A stretch of 53,700 nt of DNA. It comes from Prevotella sp. (GTDB taxonomy: Bacteria > Bacteroidota > Bacteroidia > Bacteroidales > Bacteroidaceae). Every line of letters starts with the position of its first letter. Positions within the stretch are counted from its first letter, which is position 1. Under the pieces are notes generated by a model. It ran no database searches, had not been told where the DNA came from, and saw nothing but the letters and a program-made list of their open reading frames with translations. The stretch lies in contig JAFYZV010000241.1 of assembly GCA_017548525.1 (NCBI GenBank), forward strand, positions 1 through 53,700. Direction: 5' to 3'. Shown here one piece after another: positions 9,415 to 18,420 of the stretch. Position numbers and translations under genes: made by a program.

Positions 9415-9512
9415 ATTGTTTAGTTGTTAGGTAATATGCCGCAAATTAACCAATAATTTTTGACATTTTCGATGTTACATTGTTATAATTGTTTAAATAA
9501 TTGCATTTATAA

Positions 9513-9527
9513 ACGCATTTTATGCGT
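9513..9527. promoter_or_regulatory. Palindrome in the divergent kbl/threonine dehydrogenase intergenic region
   Basis: ACGCAT-TTT-ATGCGT is a perfect 6-bp palindrome about 80 bases before the dehydrogenase start and 100 bases before kbl. A second, wider pair TGACATTT (9461-9468) and AAATGTCA (9529-9536) brackets it. It is a plausible shared operator; no regulator gene is nearby. Confidence 0.3.
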
Positions 9528-9604
9528 GAAATGTCATGATTTCAAAAAAAAGGTTGTTAATTTGCATCAATAAACCTAACAACATTCTAACTAACATATC
9601 GACG

Positions 9605-10567
9605 ATGAGAAACATTCTGGTAATTGGCTCTACGGGACAAATTGGGTCGGAGTTGACGATGGAATTAAGGAAGAGATATGGTAATGAACACGTAGTGGCG
9701 GGCTATATCCACGGGGCAGAGCCAAAAGGCGAACTACGCGAGGGCGGTCCCATCGCAGTTGCCGATGTCACAGATGGGAACCAAATCGCACAAGTGGTTC
9801 AGCAATACGATATTGACACCATCTACAACTTGGCGGCATTACTCTCTGTGGTGGCGGAATCGAAGCCACGCTTGGCATGGAAGATTGGCATCGACGGTCT
9901 TTTCAACATCCTTGAAGTGGCACGTGAGCATCATTGCGCTGTCTTTACGCCCAGCTCGATAGGCTCTTTTGGCACGGAGACTCCACACGACATGACTCCC
10001 CAAGACACCATCCAACGGCCACGCACCATCTATGGAATCTCGAAAGTGACTACCGAACTGCTCAGCGACTACTATCATTATAAATATGGTGTGGACACTC
10101 GGTCGGTTCGTTTTCCTGGCATTATTTCCTACCTTACACCTCCTGGAGGCGGCACGACCGACTATGCGGTAGACATCTTCTACCATGCTGTGCAAGGCAA
10201 GAAATTCATCTGTCCCATCGAAGCCAACACACGAATGGACATGATGTATATGCCCGATGCCCTCCGCGCAAGCATCGAACTGATGGAAGCCGACCCCTCG
10301 CGGCTCGTCCACCATAATGGTTTCAATGTCGCCGCAATGAGTTTCAGCCCTGACATGGTATATCAAGTCATCAAGAAGAGCAAACCTAACTTTGAGATGG
10401 AATATCAAATTGACCCCCTGAAGCAAAGCATCGCCGAGAGTTGGCCCGACATGATGGACGACCATTGCGCACAAGAGGAATGGGGTTGGCGGCATGAATA
10501 CGACCTCATTGCCACCGCCAAGGACATGTTAGAAAAACTTTCGCTCAAATTTGGGTTGCCCCTATGA
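9605..10567 (+). CDS. L-threonine 3-dehydrogenase, short-chain (epimerase-like) type
   Basis: 320 residues from ATG 9605, chosen because MRNILVIGSTGQIG starts the Rossmann fold at once; an in-frame ATG at 9536 would add 23 residues unlike the family. It oxidises L-threonine to 2-amino-3-ketobutyrate with NAD. Evidence: dinucleotide motif GSTGQIG at 8-14, catalytic pair Y143 and K147 in YGISK, and the segment GGGTTDYAVDIFYHAVQGK characteristic of the epimerase-type threonine dehydrogenases rather than the zinc-dependent Tdh. The divergent kbl gene performs the next step, which strongly supports the call. It ends 10 bases from the convergent NigD-like gene. Confidence 0.88.
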   Translation: MRNILVIGSTGQIGSELTMELRKRYGNEHVVAGYIHGAEPKGELREGGPIAVADVTDGNQIAQVVQQYDIDTIYNLAALLSVVAESKPRLAWKIGIDGLFNILEVAREHHCAVFTPSSIGSFGTETPHDMTPQDTIQRPRTIYGISKVTTELLSDYYHYKYGVDTRSVRFPGIISYLTPPGGGTTDYAVDIFYHAVQGKKFICPIEANTRMDMMYMPDALRASIELMEADPSRLVHHNGFNVAAMSFSPDMVYQVIKKSKPNFEMEYQIDPLKQSIAESWPDMMDDHCAQEEWGWRHEYDLIATAKDMLEKLSLKFGLPL

Positions 10568-10577
10568 CATCCATTCC

Positions 10578-11258
10578 TCAATTGGGAATGACATACGTCA
10601 GATTTCTCTCCCCGACATACGTCTGCAAGGCAAGGTGCAAATCCTTGCCTTTATAGTCTTCTGTGATAGGAACACTGGCATAGACGTGTGCGGAATAATA
10701 TTCGGGAATAGTGGATTGGTCGTGGAATAGGCGAAGGTAGACAGATGTAGACGTGACGCTATCACAGATGAGACCTATATACTGAACGGCATCTTCATCG
10801 TCAGCTTTGCCTGTCTTGACATAGAAACAAAGGTTCAGGTATTTACCATTGGCACTCATCCAAGAGCTTTCAAAGGTGACAGGGTCGGTCTTTATACTGT
10901 CACTTGGTACATTCTCCCTCGCCTTCAACACGGAAACACGCACCATGGAGATAGGGACATTGGCATCTTTTTCCCTATTGTAATATAACAAGGCACGATA
11001 TAGGCTATCAGCAACGGTCGCCCAACTTGCATTGGCATGAGGTGTAAGGAAGAGCGTTTCGCCATCATCATTCACGGCATAGTCAACCTCTTTCTCGGCA
11101 GAAGTATGGGCTTCCACGAAGTCTGCCCGTAAATAAGAGTATTTTCCATCGCCCGTTTCATAACTTTCCGTCTCACACGACAGGAACAAGACCATCAACA
11201 AAGCCAAAATAGGATAGCCTCGATGGAAAAAACAGTACCTCGTGAACATCTTTGTCAA
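10578..11258 (-). CDS. NigD-like putative lipoprotein
   Basis: 226 residues. A hydrophobic stretch ends in the lipobox-like LFLSC near residue 28, followed by acidic residues, so it is probably a lipoprotein of the outer membrane or periplasm. The rest is beta-rich with the pattern of the Bacteroidetes NigD-like family (an N-terminal OB-like part, then FYVKTGKADDEDAVQYIGL and a C-terminal strand-rich part). NigD was named in a bacteriocin immunity setting, but most relatives have no known role. Its ATG overlaps the stop of the acyltransferase gene by four bases, so it is the last gene of the PASTA-rluD-ddl run. Confidence 0.6.
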   Translation of the reverse strand: MTKMFTRYCFFHRGYPILALLMVLFLSCETESYETGDGKYSYLRADFVEAHTSAEKEVDYAVNDDGETLFLTPHANASWATVADSLYRALLYYNREKDANVPISMVRVSVLKARENVPSDSIKTDPVTFESSWMSANGKYLNLCFYVKTGKADDEDAVQYIGLICDSVTSTSVYLRLFHDQSTIPEYYSAHVYASVPITEDYKGKDLHLALQTYVGERNLTYVIPN

Positions 11259-12403
11259 TCGTTTTTGATTGCCTCTAAATGATTCCTCGCAGGGTTGGCA
11301 TACATCGTCAAGATGCGCTCACGCAAATAATCCTCGTCCTTATTGGGGACATCCACCTTTGCTATTCTATTGTCAAGATATTGCAAGAAGGATGCCTTTT
11401 CCTCCTTGGAATAACAGTTGGCATGTTCGTTAACACCCTCCAAGAGGTCGAGAGCAATATAATTATTGGGATAGAGTCGGTAATGACGGTGTATTTCCCT
11501 ATCGATATGTTGCGCTATGGCGGTGAATAGTTCTGTCTTTGGCATAGATGGGTCTAACGTTTGCAGCCATCCGTCGATACATGGGGCGCAATAATAATGA
11601 ATGCGACCCTTATATCCCATGATGCCTGTCTGCATACTCACCACATCATCCTGCGCACTCTTCTTCCATCCAGGAACGTCGCGCTTCAACTGGAACTCGG
11701 AAGCTTTGAGGAAGTCACAGGGGTCAAACTCGTAAGAGATGGCTAACGGAACAATATGGAGTTGTGCCAGACGATCAATGACAATCCCCTCGCCGCCCAT
11801 TGCCATCATCTTGAGGACAGACTCCTGGGTGCGGTCGTCTGAGTCTTTCGCCCTTCCCTCGCGTTGTGCTATCCAGATGTTCTCGTTTTTCTCGGCAATG
11901 GCATAGTGCATATAGTCGGCAAGGACTTTGCTCGCCATCAACATTTGCCGCATGGGGAGTCCACGTTGTACGATGAACGACTTATTGATACGCACCAGAT
12001 CTTTCACCCAAGGCAACGACAAGAGGTTATCGCCAATGGCAATCTCACAAGTCGTGGAAAATCCTGAATCAATAAGCAATTTGTCCAAGAGGGCGGAGTC
12101 GAGCACAATGTCACGATGGTTGGAAACGAAAGTATATCGCCTCGACACGTCAATATGACTCACGTCCATGTCACATCCTGTGCTGGCTTTTGCCAACAAT
12201 TGCCCTAAAAAAGGGTAGCAAAAAGTTTTCTGGAACTCCAGCGTACTCCTACACGCCCGCATTTTCTGGGCAATAGCCTCAAAGGGTACTTGTGGGTAAA
12301 GATAATTGATTACCGTCTGAAACTGTGGATTGGCAAGCAAACGGTCATACACCTCGGGCAACTCATCGGAATTGAAAGGACGGATATCATCAAATTGGCT
12401 CAT
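11255..12403 (-). CDS. PlsC-like glycerol acyltransferase family protein
   Basis: 382 residues. The acyl-transfer motif appears as NHRDIVLD (H96, with D98 and D102), a variant of the usual HX4D in which the spacing to the second aspartate is five. A further block IAQREGRAKDSDD resembles the FPEGTRS phosphate-binding motif of phospholipid acyltransferases. It probably transfers acyl chains to a glycerophosphate or another lipid at the inner membrane. It is longer than typical PlsC and lacks clear membrane spans at the N-terminus. It lies 27 bases after ddl and overlaps the NigD-like gene by four bases. The exact substrate is unknown. Confidence 0.72.
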   Translation of the reverse strand: MSQFDDIRPFNSDELPEVYDRLLANPQFQTVINYLYPQVPFEAIAQKMRACRSTLEFQKTFCYPFLGQLLAKASTGCDMDVSHIDVSRRYTFVSNHRDIVLDSALLDKLLIDSGFSTTCEIAIGDNLLSLPWVKDLVRINKSFIVQRGLPMRQMLMASKVLADYMHYAIAEKNENIWIAQREGRAKDSDDRTQESVLKMMAMGGEGIVIDRLAQLHIVPLAISYEFDPCDFLKASEFQLKRDVPGWKKSAQDDVVSMQTGIMGYKGRIHYYCAPCIDGWLQTLDPSMPKTELFTAIAQHIDREIHRHYRLYPNNYIALDLLEGVNEHANCYSKEEKASFLQYLDNRIAKVDVPNKDEDYLRERILTMYANPARNHLEAIKND

Positions 12404-12430
12404 AGGCTTGATGGATATGTGTTGTCGTTG

Positions 12431-13426
12431 TCAGAACTGATTTTCCACGATGTCGGTCAACACATCTTTGATGTCAAGGCCGGCTGCTCGCACTTGCTGG
12501 GGAATGAAACTTGTGGGAGTCATGCCAGGAGTGGTATTGATTTCCAACATATTTATCTTGTCAGTACCATCAGCATTCTTCGTAACGATGTAATCGATAC
12601 GGATGATGCCATTGCAATGCAGCAAGTCATAGATGCGACTGGTCTCATCCTGCAGCGCCTTGGTCAACTCGGGAGAGATGCGTGCAGGGGTAATCTCTTG
12701 CACTTGCCCATTGTATTTGGCATCATAATCAAAGAATTCATTGCTCGTCACCACTTCGGTCACTGGGAATACCACCGACTTGTTCTTTGTCTTGTAGCAT
12801 CCTACAGTTAATTCAATACCATCGAGGAATGACTCTATCATCACATCCTCGCATTCCATGAACGCATTACGGAGGGCGGGAGCGAGTTGGTCAGCGTTTT
12901 TCACCTTCGACACGCCAAAGCTACTACCATCAGCAACGGGCTTGACGAAGCAAGGCATCCCAATCTGAGCCTCGATTTCTTCCTCCGTATATTTGTTTTC
13001 CTCACCACGACGAAGTAAGATGCTCTTGGCGACATTCACGCCAAATCCTCGTAAGTAATTATTCAAGGCATATTTGTCAAATGTCAAAGCCTCCACCAAG
13101 ACATTACTTGTAGAATAAGGCATGTGCAATAAGTCTAAATACCCCTGCATGATACCGTTTTCGCCTGGAGTTCCGTGAATCGTGATGTATGCGTAATCAA
13201 ACCAAATGGTTTTTCCATCCTTCTTGAAAGAAAAGTCGTTTTTGTCGATACTCGCGATTTCGCCATTGGCAAATGCCACATGCCAGTCGAGACCTTTCAC
13301 GTCAACGATAAAAACATTGTATCGCTCCTTGTCTAAAAAGGAGTATAACCCCTGTGCCGAACGTAGTGACACATCATGTTCTGAGGAGTCGCCACCACAT
13401 ACGATGGCTATGTTTCTTTTCATCAT
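12431..13426 (-). CDS. ddl: D-alanine--D-alanine ligase
   Basis: 331 residues. It joins two D-alanines with ATP for peptidoglycan precursors. The N-terminal domain starts NIAIVCGGDSSEHDVSLRSA, with the family's GG.S.EH.VSL pattern. The ATP-grasp part includes MPCFVKPVADGSSFGVSKV (KP.. GSS.GV) and the metal/ATP end INMLEINTTPGMTPTSFIPQ (E.N..PG.T..S). It lies 24 bases after rluD in a run with the PASTA protein, which itself binds peptidoglycan-like ligands in other bacteria, giving a cell-wall theme to the operon. Confidence 0.95.
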   Translation of the reverse strand: MMKRNIAIVCGGDSSEHDVSLRSAQGLYSFLDKERYNVFIVDVKGLDWHVAFANGEIASIDKNDFSFKKDGKTIWFDYAYITIHGTPGENGIMQGYLDLLHMPYSTSNVLVEALTFDKYALNNYLRGFGVNVAKSILLRRGEENKYTEEEIEAQIGMPCFVKPVADGSSFGVSKVKNADQLAPALRNAFMECEDVMIESFLDGIELTVGCYKTKNKSVVFPVTEVVTSNEFFDYDAKYNGQVQEITPARISPELTKALQDETSRIYDLLHCNGIIRIDYIVTKNADGTDKINMLEINTTPGMTPTSFIPQQVRAAGLDIKDVLTDIVENQF

Positions 13427-13450
13427 ATTAAGTATTTAGTGATTCACACA

Positions 13451-14530
13451 TTAATTATTATATATATCTTCAGATGTCTGAAATCCATGGATATAGCCTC
13501 GCCACTTCTCGATGACGGCATTCATGTCATTGGGTAAAGGCGAGGTGAAGTCCATCTGCTTACCCGTGACGGGATGCTTGAAACCCAACGTCTGGGCGTG
13601 AAGTACCTGTCGTGGGCATAGTTTGAAACAGTTTTGGATAAAAGCTTTATATGTACTGCTACGTTGACCGCGCAGGATTTCGTCGCCACCATATCTCTCG
13701 TCGAAGAAAAGAGGATGACCGATGTGTTTCATGTGGGCTCGTATCTGGTGGGTTCTACCCGTCTCAAGAATGCACTCTATCAATGTGGTATAGCCAAACC
13801 GCTCCACCACACGGTAATGGGTGACAGCGGGCTTACCAATCTCTGAGTCGGGCGGAAATACCGCCATGCGCAAACGATCCTTTGGGTCACGGGCAATATT
13901 GCCCTCTATACGCCCGCTGTCCTCGGTGAAATTACACCATACCAAAGCAAGATAGTTACGGTGGGTGGTCTTATTGAAGAACTGCACACCCAGTTTAGAC
14001 TTTGCCTCGGGGGTCTTGGCAACCACCAAAAGTCCACTCGTGTCCTTATCGATACGATGCACCAACCCCACCTCGGGATCATTAGGGTCAAACTTGGGAT
14101 TGTCTTTCAGGTGCCAAGCAACAGCGTTGATAAGTGTTCCGTGGAAATTTCCAGCCCCTGGATGAACCACCATGCCCGCCTCCTTGTTGACAACCATCAA
14201 TTCCTCATCTTCGTATACAATGTCAAGAGGGATGTTTTCGGGAACGATGCTGTTGTCATGGCGTGGCCTATTGAGCATCAAGGTGATGACATCATTCGGT
14301 CGCACCTTATAATTACTCTTCACGGGAATGTCATTGACATGAATGAAGCCCGCATCAGCAGCTTTCTGGATGCGGTTGCGACTGGAATGTTGCTGATGCT
14401 CCTGCAAGAACTTGTCTATGCGTAAGGGCGACTGACCAGGATCCACCACGATACGAAAATGCTCGTAAAGCGACTGCTCGTCATCCAATTCGTCAGCCCA
14501 ATCGACTTGCCCGTCCCTCTCCTCTTTCAT
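13451..14530 (-). CDS. rluD: Pseudouridine synthase of the RluA/RluD family
   Basis: 359 residues. An S4 RNA-binding domain (about 35-80, LRIDKFLQEHQQHSSRNRIQ) precedes the catalytic domain with HRIDKDTSGLLVVAKT; the catalytic aspartate is D161. The RTHQIRAHMKHIGHPL motif follows. Members isomerise uridines in 23S rRNA helix 69. The N-terminal 30 residues are acidic and outside the core fold. It lies six bases after the PASTA gene, so the two are translationally close. RluD is the best match by domain order; a related RluC-type role cannot be excluded. Confidence 0.87.
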   Translation of the reverse strand: MKEERDGQVDWADELDDEQSLYEHFRIVVDPGQSPLRIDKFLQEHQQHSSRNRIQKAADAGFIHVNDIPVKSNYKVRPNDVITLMLNRPRHDNSIVPENIPLDIVYEDEELMVVNKEAGMVVHPGAGNFHGTLINAVAWHLKDNPKFDPNDPEVGLVHRIDKDTSGLLVVAKTPEAKSKLGVQFFNKTTHRNYLALVWCNFTEDSGRIEGNIARDPKDRLRMAVFPPDSEIGKPAVTHYRVVERFGYTTLIECILETGRTHQIRAHMKHIGHPLFFDERYGGDEILRGQRSSTYKAFIQNCFKLCPRQVLHAQTLGFKHPVTGKQMDFTSPLPNDMNAVIEKWRGYIHGFQTSEDIYNN

Positions 14531-14536
14531 ATCAGC

Positions 14537-15232
14537 TCATTCTTCCTTTTTTGTCGAGGGAGTCTTCTCTGACGGCTCAGATGACCGCTCTGGCACCTCC
14601 TCGAAGTCATCCAAGTCCATCAAGTCACTCTCGTCAATGACTATGGGGTCGATATAGTTGACTGAGTCGGATGCGTCACGCAACCCATTGCCCACTTGGA
14701 TATACACAGAATCTTCCACGGACACCTTGTCGCCCGCCGCCACGTTCTTTCCATTCACCAAGATGCCATATACCCAGTCTTTCTCACCTGGAATAAACTT
14801 GGGCATTCCCACTTTGAAACCCATGGATGAAAGCTTCGCCATCGCCTCGCGAAGGGAACTGTTGTCAATGATGTCTGGCATGGTAAGGGTGGGTGTCTTC
14901 AAGGCATTGACGGTAAGATATACCAAATGGCCAGACTTCACACGCTCTCCCGCCTCGGGCGATTGCTCCAACACACACCCTGGGGGCAATGATTTGACAT
15001 AGCCTGTGTCACTCACATGAACGACCAAGCCAACATGTTCAAAGATGTTCTGGGCATCTTTGAGGCTCTTGTTCTTGACATTCGGAATTGTGATGGATTC
15101 CCCATGATGCGTGTAAATATCCAACCCGTATTTCACACCGATGCAAATCAACACCACTATTAATGCCATGGCAATGAGATTAGCCCATAAATAACCACTG
15201 GTAATCTTCCTAAAGAACTCTGATGCTTTCAT
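14537..15232 (-). CDS. Single-span membrane protein with two PASTA domains
   Basis: 231 residues: short cytosolic N-terminus, one transmembrane helix (about 14-36, WANLIAMALIVVLICIGVKY), then two PASTA domains (about 45-110 and 112-182), each starting with the (I/M)P(N/D)(V/I) pattern, and a proline/glutamate-rich tail. Unlike PASTA kinases it has no kinase domain, and it lacks a transpeptidase. In Bacteroidetes such stand-alone PASTA proteins commonly precede rluD and ddl. It probably senses or binds peptidoglycan fragments in the periplasm; that role is inferred from domain content. Confidence 0.85.
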   Translation of the reverse strand: MKASEFFRKITSGYLWANLIAMALIVVLICIGVKYGLDIYTHHGESITIPNVKNKSLKDAQNIFEHVGLVVHVSDTGYVKSLPPGCVLEQSPEAGERVKSGHLVYLTVNALKTPTLTMPDIIDNSSLREAMAKLSSMGFKVGMPKFIPGEKDWVYGILVNGKNVAAGDKVSVEDSVYIQVGNGLRDASDSVNYIDPIVIDESDLMDLDDFEEVPERSSEPSEKTPSTKKEE

Positions 15233-15252
15233 TCTTTTCCGTTATTACTTCG

Positions 15253-15284
15253 CAAAGGTAACAAAAATCTCACATATACACAAA
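15253..15284 (-). promoter_or_regulatory. Promoter of the PASTA-rluD-ddl operon
   Basis: On the minus strand a -33 TTTG (15281-15284) is followed after exactly 20 nt by the -7 TACCTTTG (15253-15260), an exact fit to the Bacteroidetes consensus. The start codon of the PASTA gene is 20 bases downstream at 15232. Confidence 0.75.
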
Positions 15285-15354
15285 AAGCAACAAAGAAATC
15301 ATCTCTTTGCTGCTTTTTATCTGCGCTACTCGCGAGAGATAGAACCCACGACAA

Positions 15355-15510
15355 TTATTTTCCGTGATGCTCATCTGATACCGTCAGTTTCTTGCGACCC
15401 TTGGCACGACGGGAAGCCAACACGCGACGACCATTCTTCGTCGACATCCTCTCACGGAAGCCATGCTTGTGAGCCCTTCTCTTGTTGTGGGGCTGAAATG
15501 TTCTTTTCAT
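15355..15510 (-). CDS. rpmH: 50S ribosomal protein L34
   Basis: 51 residues beginning [20 protein letters not shown], with the [20 protein letters not shown] core that defines L34. It is rich in arginine and lysine and is complete from ATG 15510 to TAA 15355-15357. The C-terminal extension ([10 protein letters not shown]) is longer than in E. coli but usual for Bacteroidetes. Its promoter faces away from that of efp in the shared 213-bp intergenic region. Confidence 0.96.
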   Translation of the reverse strand: MKRTFQPHNKRRAHKHGFRERMSTKNGRRVLASRRAKGRKKLTVSDEHHGK

Positions 15511-15575
15511 TGTCTTATTGTTGTTTTGATTGTTATTTGCTGATAAGAAAAGTCACATGCGGACAATTCGGGATG

Positions 15576-15606
15576 CAAAAGTACGCATAATTTTTGAAAT
15601 AACAAA
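15576..15606 (-). promoter_or_regulatory. Promoter of rpmH
   Basis: On the minus strand the -7 element TACTTTTG (15576-15583) follows a -33 TTTG (15603-15606) after 19 nt. The rpmH start codon is about 65 bases downstream. Confidence 0.65.
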
Positions 15607-15656
15607 GAATTATGTGTTTTTTAAGCTTGAAAACGTGTTTTTTTACAATTTATTTG

Positions 15657-15664
15657 TATCTTTG
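15657..15664 (+). promoter_or_regulatory. -7 element of the efp promoter
   Basis: TATCTTTG matches TAnnTTTG and lies 59 bases before the efp ATG. The region about 20 nt upstream is T-rich but without an exact TTTG, so the -33 element is weak. Confidence 0.55.
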
Positions 15665-15723
15665 CAACGCTTTTCAAAGGAGACTTACGGTTAAAATGAT
15701 ATATTCAATAAACAAAAACGACA

Positions 15724-16290
15724 ATGATTAAATCACAAGACATCAAGAAAGGAACTTGCATCCGCATGGATGGCAAGCTGTATTTCTGCATCGATTTCCT
15801 ACATGTTAAACCAGGCAAAGGTAACACTATCATGCGCACGACGTTGAAAGACGTGGTGAGTGGCAGGGTGTTGGAGAAACGTTTCAACATCGGCGAGGCA
15901 CTTGAGGACGTACGTGTGGAACGCCGCCCCTATCAGTATCTTTACCAAGAGGGTGAGGACTTCATCTTTATGAACCAAGAAACATACGACCAGATCCCCA
16001 TCGCCAAGGAGCTGATTACTGGCGTTAACTTCATGAAAGAGAGCGACATCGTGGAAGTAGTGAGCGACGCTGACACCAATACCATTCTCTATGCAGAGAT
16101 GCCAGTGAAAACCAACCTCCGCATCACCCACTCCGAACCAGGTGTTAAGGGCGATACCGCAACCAATGCTACCAAGCCTGCAACATTGGAAACAGGCGTA
16201 GAGATTCGTGTTCCGTTGTTTATCAATGAAGGCGATTTGGTGCAGGTAGATACCCGCGATGGCAGCTATCTACAACGTGTGAAGGAGTAA
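15724..16290 (+). CDS. efp: Elongation factor P
   Basis: 188 residues, the full normal length. EF-P binds the ribosome between the P and E sites and relieves stalling at polyproline stretches. The N-terminal KOW-like domain carries the loop HVKPGKGNTIMRT, whose tip lysine K32 is the equivalent of the residue modified in many bacteria. Two OB domains follow, ending with the conserved EIRVPLFINEGDLVQVDTRDGSYLQRVKE segment. A promoter element lies 59 bases upstream, and two inverted repeats follow the stop codon, so it is probably monocistronic. Confidence 0.97.
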   Translation: MIKSQDIKKGTCIRMDGKLYFCIDFLHVKPGKGNTIMRTTLKDVVSGRVLEKRFNIGEALEDVRVERRPYQYLYQEGEDFIFMNQETYDQIPIAKELITGVNFMKESDIVEVVSDADTNTILYAEMPVKTNLRITHSEPGVKGDTATNATKPATLETGVEIRVPLFINEGDLVQVDTRDGSYLQRVKE

Positions 16291-16352
16291 GTTTTGTCTC
16301 AACGTGAGTCAACAAACCTCGAATAACGAGAAAAGGCATCAACACATTGCAA

Positions 16353-16396
16353 CTTTATTGTTCGTCATTACGTCAAAACAATAACGAACAATAAAG
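16353..16396. repeat. Perfect 13-bp inverted repeat after efp
   Basis: CTTTATTGTTCGT (16353-16365) and ACGAACAATAAAG (16384-16396) are exact complements with an 18-nt spacer. The stem is AT-rich and is not followed by a T-run, so it is reported as a hairpin of unknown role. Confidence 0.5.
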
Positions 16397-16425
16397 GATT
16401 ACAGGACTATGTCTTATTCACCATT

Positions 16426-16490
16426 GGCAATTGGCAGTAGATAGATTGTGCTTTAATAAACACGATTATCTATTGTCAATTGCCTTTTTT
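16426..16490 (+). terminator. Rho-independent terminator-like hairpin before the glycosyltransferase
   Basis: GGCAATTGGCAGTAGATAG (from 16426) pairs with TATCTATTGTCAATTGCC (ending 16484), with small mismatches, and is followed by TTTTTT (16485-16490). It fits the end of the efp transcript and lies 14 bases before the next ATG, which means that gene needs its own promoter or read-through. Confidence 0.55.
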
Positions 16491-16503
16491 CAATGTATGC
16501 ATC

Positions 16504-17583
16504 ATGAAATATTCCATCATCGTACCTGTTTTCAATCGCCCTGACGAAGTGGAAGAGTTACTTCAAAGTCTTGTTGCTCAAACTATCAACGATTTTGAAG
16601 TCATCATCGTGGAAGACGGCTCAAGCATTCCATGCGAAGAAGTATGCCGTAAGTACGAGCAGGAACTTCAATTGAGGTATTTCATGAAACCCAATAGTGG
16701 TCCTGGACAAAGTAGGAATTATGGCGCAGAACGTGCAGACGGCGATTATTTGCTTATCTTGGATTCTGATGTCGTATTGCCAAAGGATTATCTGAAAGCC
16801 ATTGAAGATGAACTAAACGCTCATCCATGTGAGGCATTTGGCGGCCCTGATGCTTCTCATCCATCGTTCACGCCTGTTCAGAAAGCCATTTCTTACTCGA
16901 TGACTTCTTTTTTCACAACGGGTGGCATTCGTGGAGGTAAGGCTAAGTTGGATAAATTCTACCCTCGTTCATTCAACATGGGCATACGCCGAGATGTTTA
17001 TCTTGCACTTGGCGGATTCTCTAAGATGCGCTTTGGCGAAGATATTGACTTCTCATATCGCATTTGTGAGGCTGGTTACAAACCTCGTCTGTTTTCTCAA
17101 GCATGGGTTTGGCACAAGAGGCGCACCGATTTCCGCAAGTTTTTCCGTCAGGTTTTCAATTCTGGCATTGCCCGCATCAATCTTGCGAAACGCCATCCCG
17201 GAACCTTGAAACTCGTACACCTACTTCCTGCGGTTTTCACGGTGGGTGTCATCTGTTTGTTCCTGCTCATCCTGAATGGTATTGAACTCTATGCCGAAGG
17301 CGAATGGTTGGATGCTCACGGACTTCGTCCCACTGACAACATGCACCAAGGAGTGGGCTTGGTTTCCTGTGTGTTGGGCCTGTTCCCTCTACTTCTTTAT
17401 TCGCTCATCATCTTCGTCCACTCCTCCATCAAAAACCGCAGCCTTTGGGTGGGGTTGCTTTCTGTTCCTGCCGCCTTCGTGCAACTGATGGGTTACGGTT
17501 TCGGATTCATCAAGGCATGGTGGAAACGCATCATCCTAAAACAAGACGAATTTACTGCATTCGAGAAAAACTTTTACCAATAG
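16504..17583 (+). CDS. Family 2 glycosyltransferase with C-terminal membrane spans
   Basis: 359 residues from ATG 16504; the frame also has a TTG at 16480 but that lies inside the terminator stem. A GT-A fold starts at once (KYSIIVPVFNRPDEVEELL), with nucleotide-binding D38-G39 and the DxD motif D87-S88-D89 in LLILDSDVVLP. A later block, MRFGEDIDFSYRI, holds the acceptor-side ED motif. Three hydrophobic helices (about 240-265, 290-315 and 320-345) anchor it in the inner membrane. It probably adds a sugar to a lipid-linked or surface glycan; donor and acceptor are unknown. No polysaccharide cluster surrounds it. Confidence 0.85.
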   Translation: MKYSIIVPVFNRPDEVEELLQSLVAQTINDFEVIIVEDGSSIPCEEVCRKYEQELQLRYFMKPNSGPGQSRNYGAERADGDYLLILDSDVVLPKDYLKAIEDELNAHPCEAFGGPDASHPSFTPVQKAISYSMTSFFTTGGIRGGKAKLDKFYPRSFNMGIRRDVYLALGGFSKMRFGEDIDFSYRICEAGYKPRLFSQAWVWHKRRTDFRKFFRQVFNSGIARINLAKRHPGTLKLVHLLPAVFTVGVICLFLLILNGIELYAEGEWLDAHGLRPTDNMHQGVGLVSCVLGLFPLLLYSLIIFVHSSIKNRSLWVGLLSVPAAFVQLMGYGFGFIKAWWKRIILKQDEFTAFEKNFYQ

Positions 17584-17656
17584 AACCTTCAAGTCATTAA
17601 ACCAGTAATACATTTAACACCTTAAAGACTCTCATCCCCCATTTAAGGGAATCACT

Positions 17657-18346
17657 ATGGAAAACAAATTAAGTATCAACCAATGGGCTGAACAAGACCG
17701 CCCACGAGAGAAATTGCGCGACAAGGGGGCAGAAATCCTTTCTAACGCAGAATTGCTCGCCATCTTAATCGGTTCAGGATCTTCACGCGAGTCGGCAGTG
17801 GAACTGATGAAGCGGGTATTGAGCGACTGCCATAACAACCTCAACACGCTCGGAAAGAAAACAATCCAAGAACTATGCACCTACAAAGGAATCGGCGAAG
17901 CCAAGGCCATCAGCATCCTTGCGGCTTGCGAATTAGGGAAAAGGCGGCAATTGGAAACGGCGGAACAACGGAAAGACCTCGGCTCAGCTCTCGCCGTTTA
18001 CGAGTATATGCTCCCCTTGATGAAAGACTTGGACGTGGAAGAGGCGTGGGTTGTATTGATGAACCAAAACTACAAACTCATCCGTGCCCAACGCATCAGC
18101 CATGGGGGAATTACTGAAACAGCCGTGGACGTGCGTATCATCATGAAGGAAGCACTCCTATGCAACGCCACCATCCTTGCACTCTGCCATAACCATCCCT
18201 CAAACAGCGTCAAACCGAGCGGCGATGACGACCGACTGACCCAACGGGTGAAGAAGGCTTGCGAGACCATGCGCATCTATTTTCTCGACCATGTCATCGT
18301 TTGCGATGGCAGCTATTACAGCTATCACGAAAATGGAAGGTTATAA
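17657..18346 (+). CDS. radC: RadC family JAMM-domain protein
   Basis: 229 residues. A UPF0758-type N-terminal helix-hairpin-helix part (YKGIGEAKA at 76-84) precedes the JAMM metalloprotease-like fold. The metal-binding motif is HNHPSNSVKPSGDD (H178, H180 and D190 or D191), with the upstream glutamate near E129. The name derives from an E. coli repair locus, but that repair role was withdrawn; the biochemical function remains unknown. It converges on proC with 74 bases between the stop codons. Confidence 0.92.
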   Translation: MENKLSINQWAEQDRPREKLRDKGAEILSNAELLAILIGSGSSRESAVELMKRVLSDCHNNLNTLGKKTIQELCTYKGIGEAKAISILAACELGKRRQLETAEQRKDLGSALAVYEYMLPLMKDLDVEEAWVVLMNQNYKLIRAQRISHGGITETAVDVRIIMKEALLCNATILALCHNHPSNSVKPSGDDDRLTQRVKKACETMRIYFLDHVIVCDGSYYSYHENGRL

Positions 18347-18420
18347 AGCTTAGCTTCCACCAAAGCATAACGATAAAAATCTGCTCTCTTTTCGCTGTTC
18401 GTTAGGAGATAATGAGTTGG

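Noticed and set aside
9536..9604. Longer start for the threonine dehydrogenase.
   Set aside because: It would add 23 residues before the Rossmann fold that have no counterpart in the family.
9839..10495. 218-codon minus-strand frame opposite the threonine dehydrogenase gene.
   Set aside because: It is fully inside a well supported gene and its product is histidine-rich and without recognisable domains, as expected of an antisense reading.
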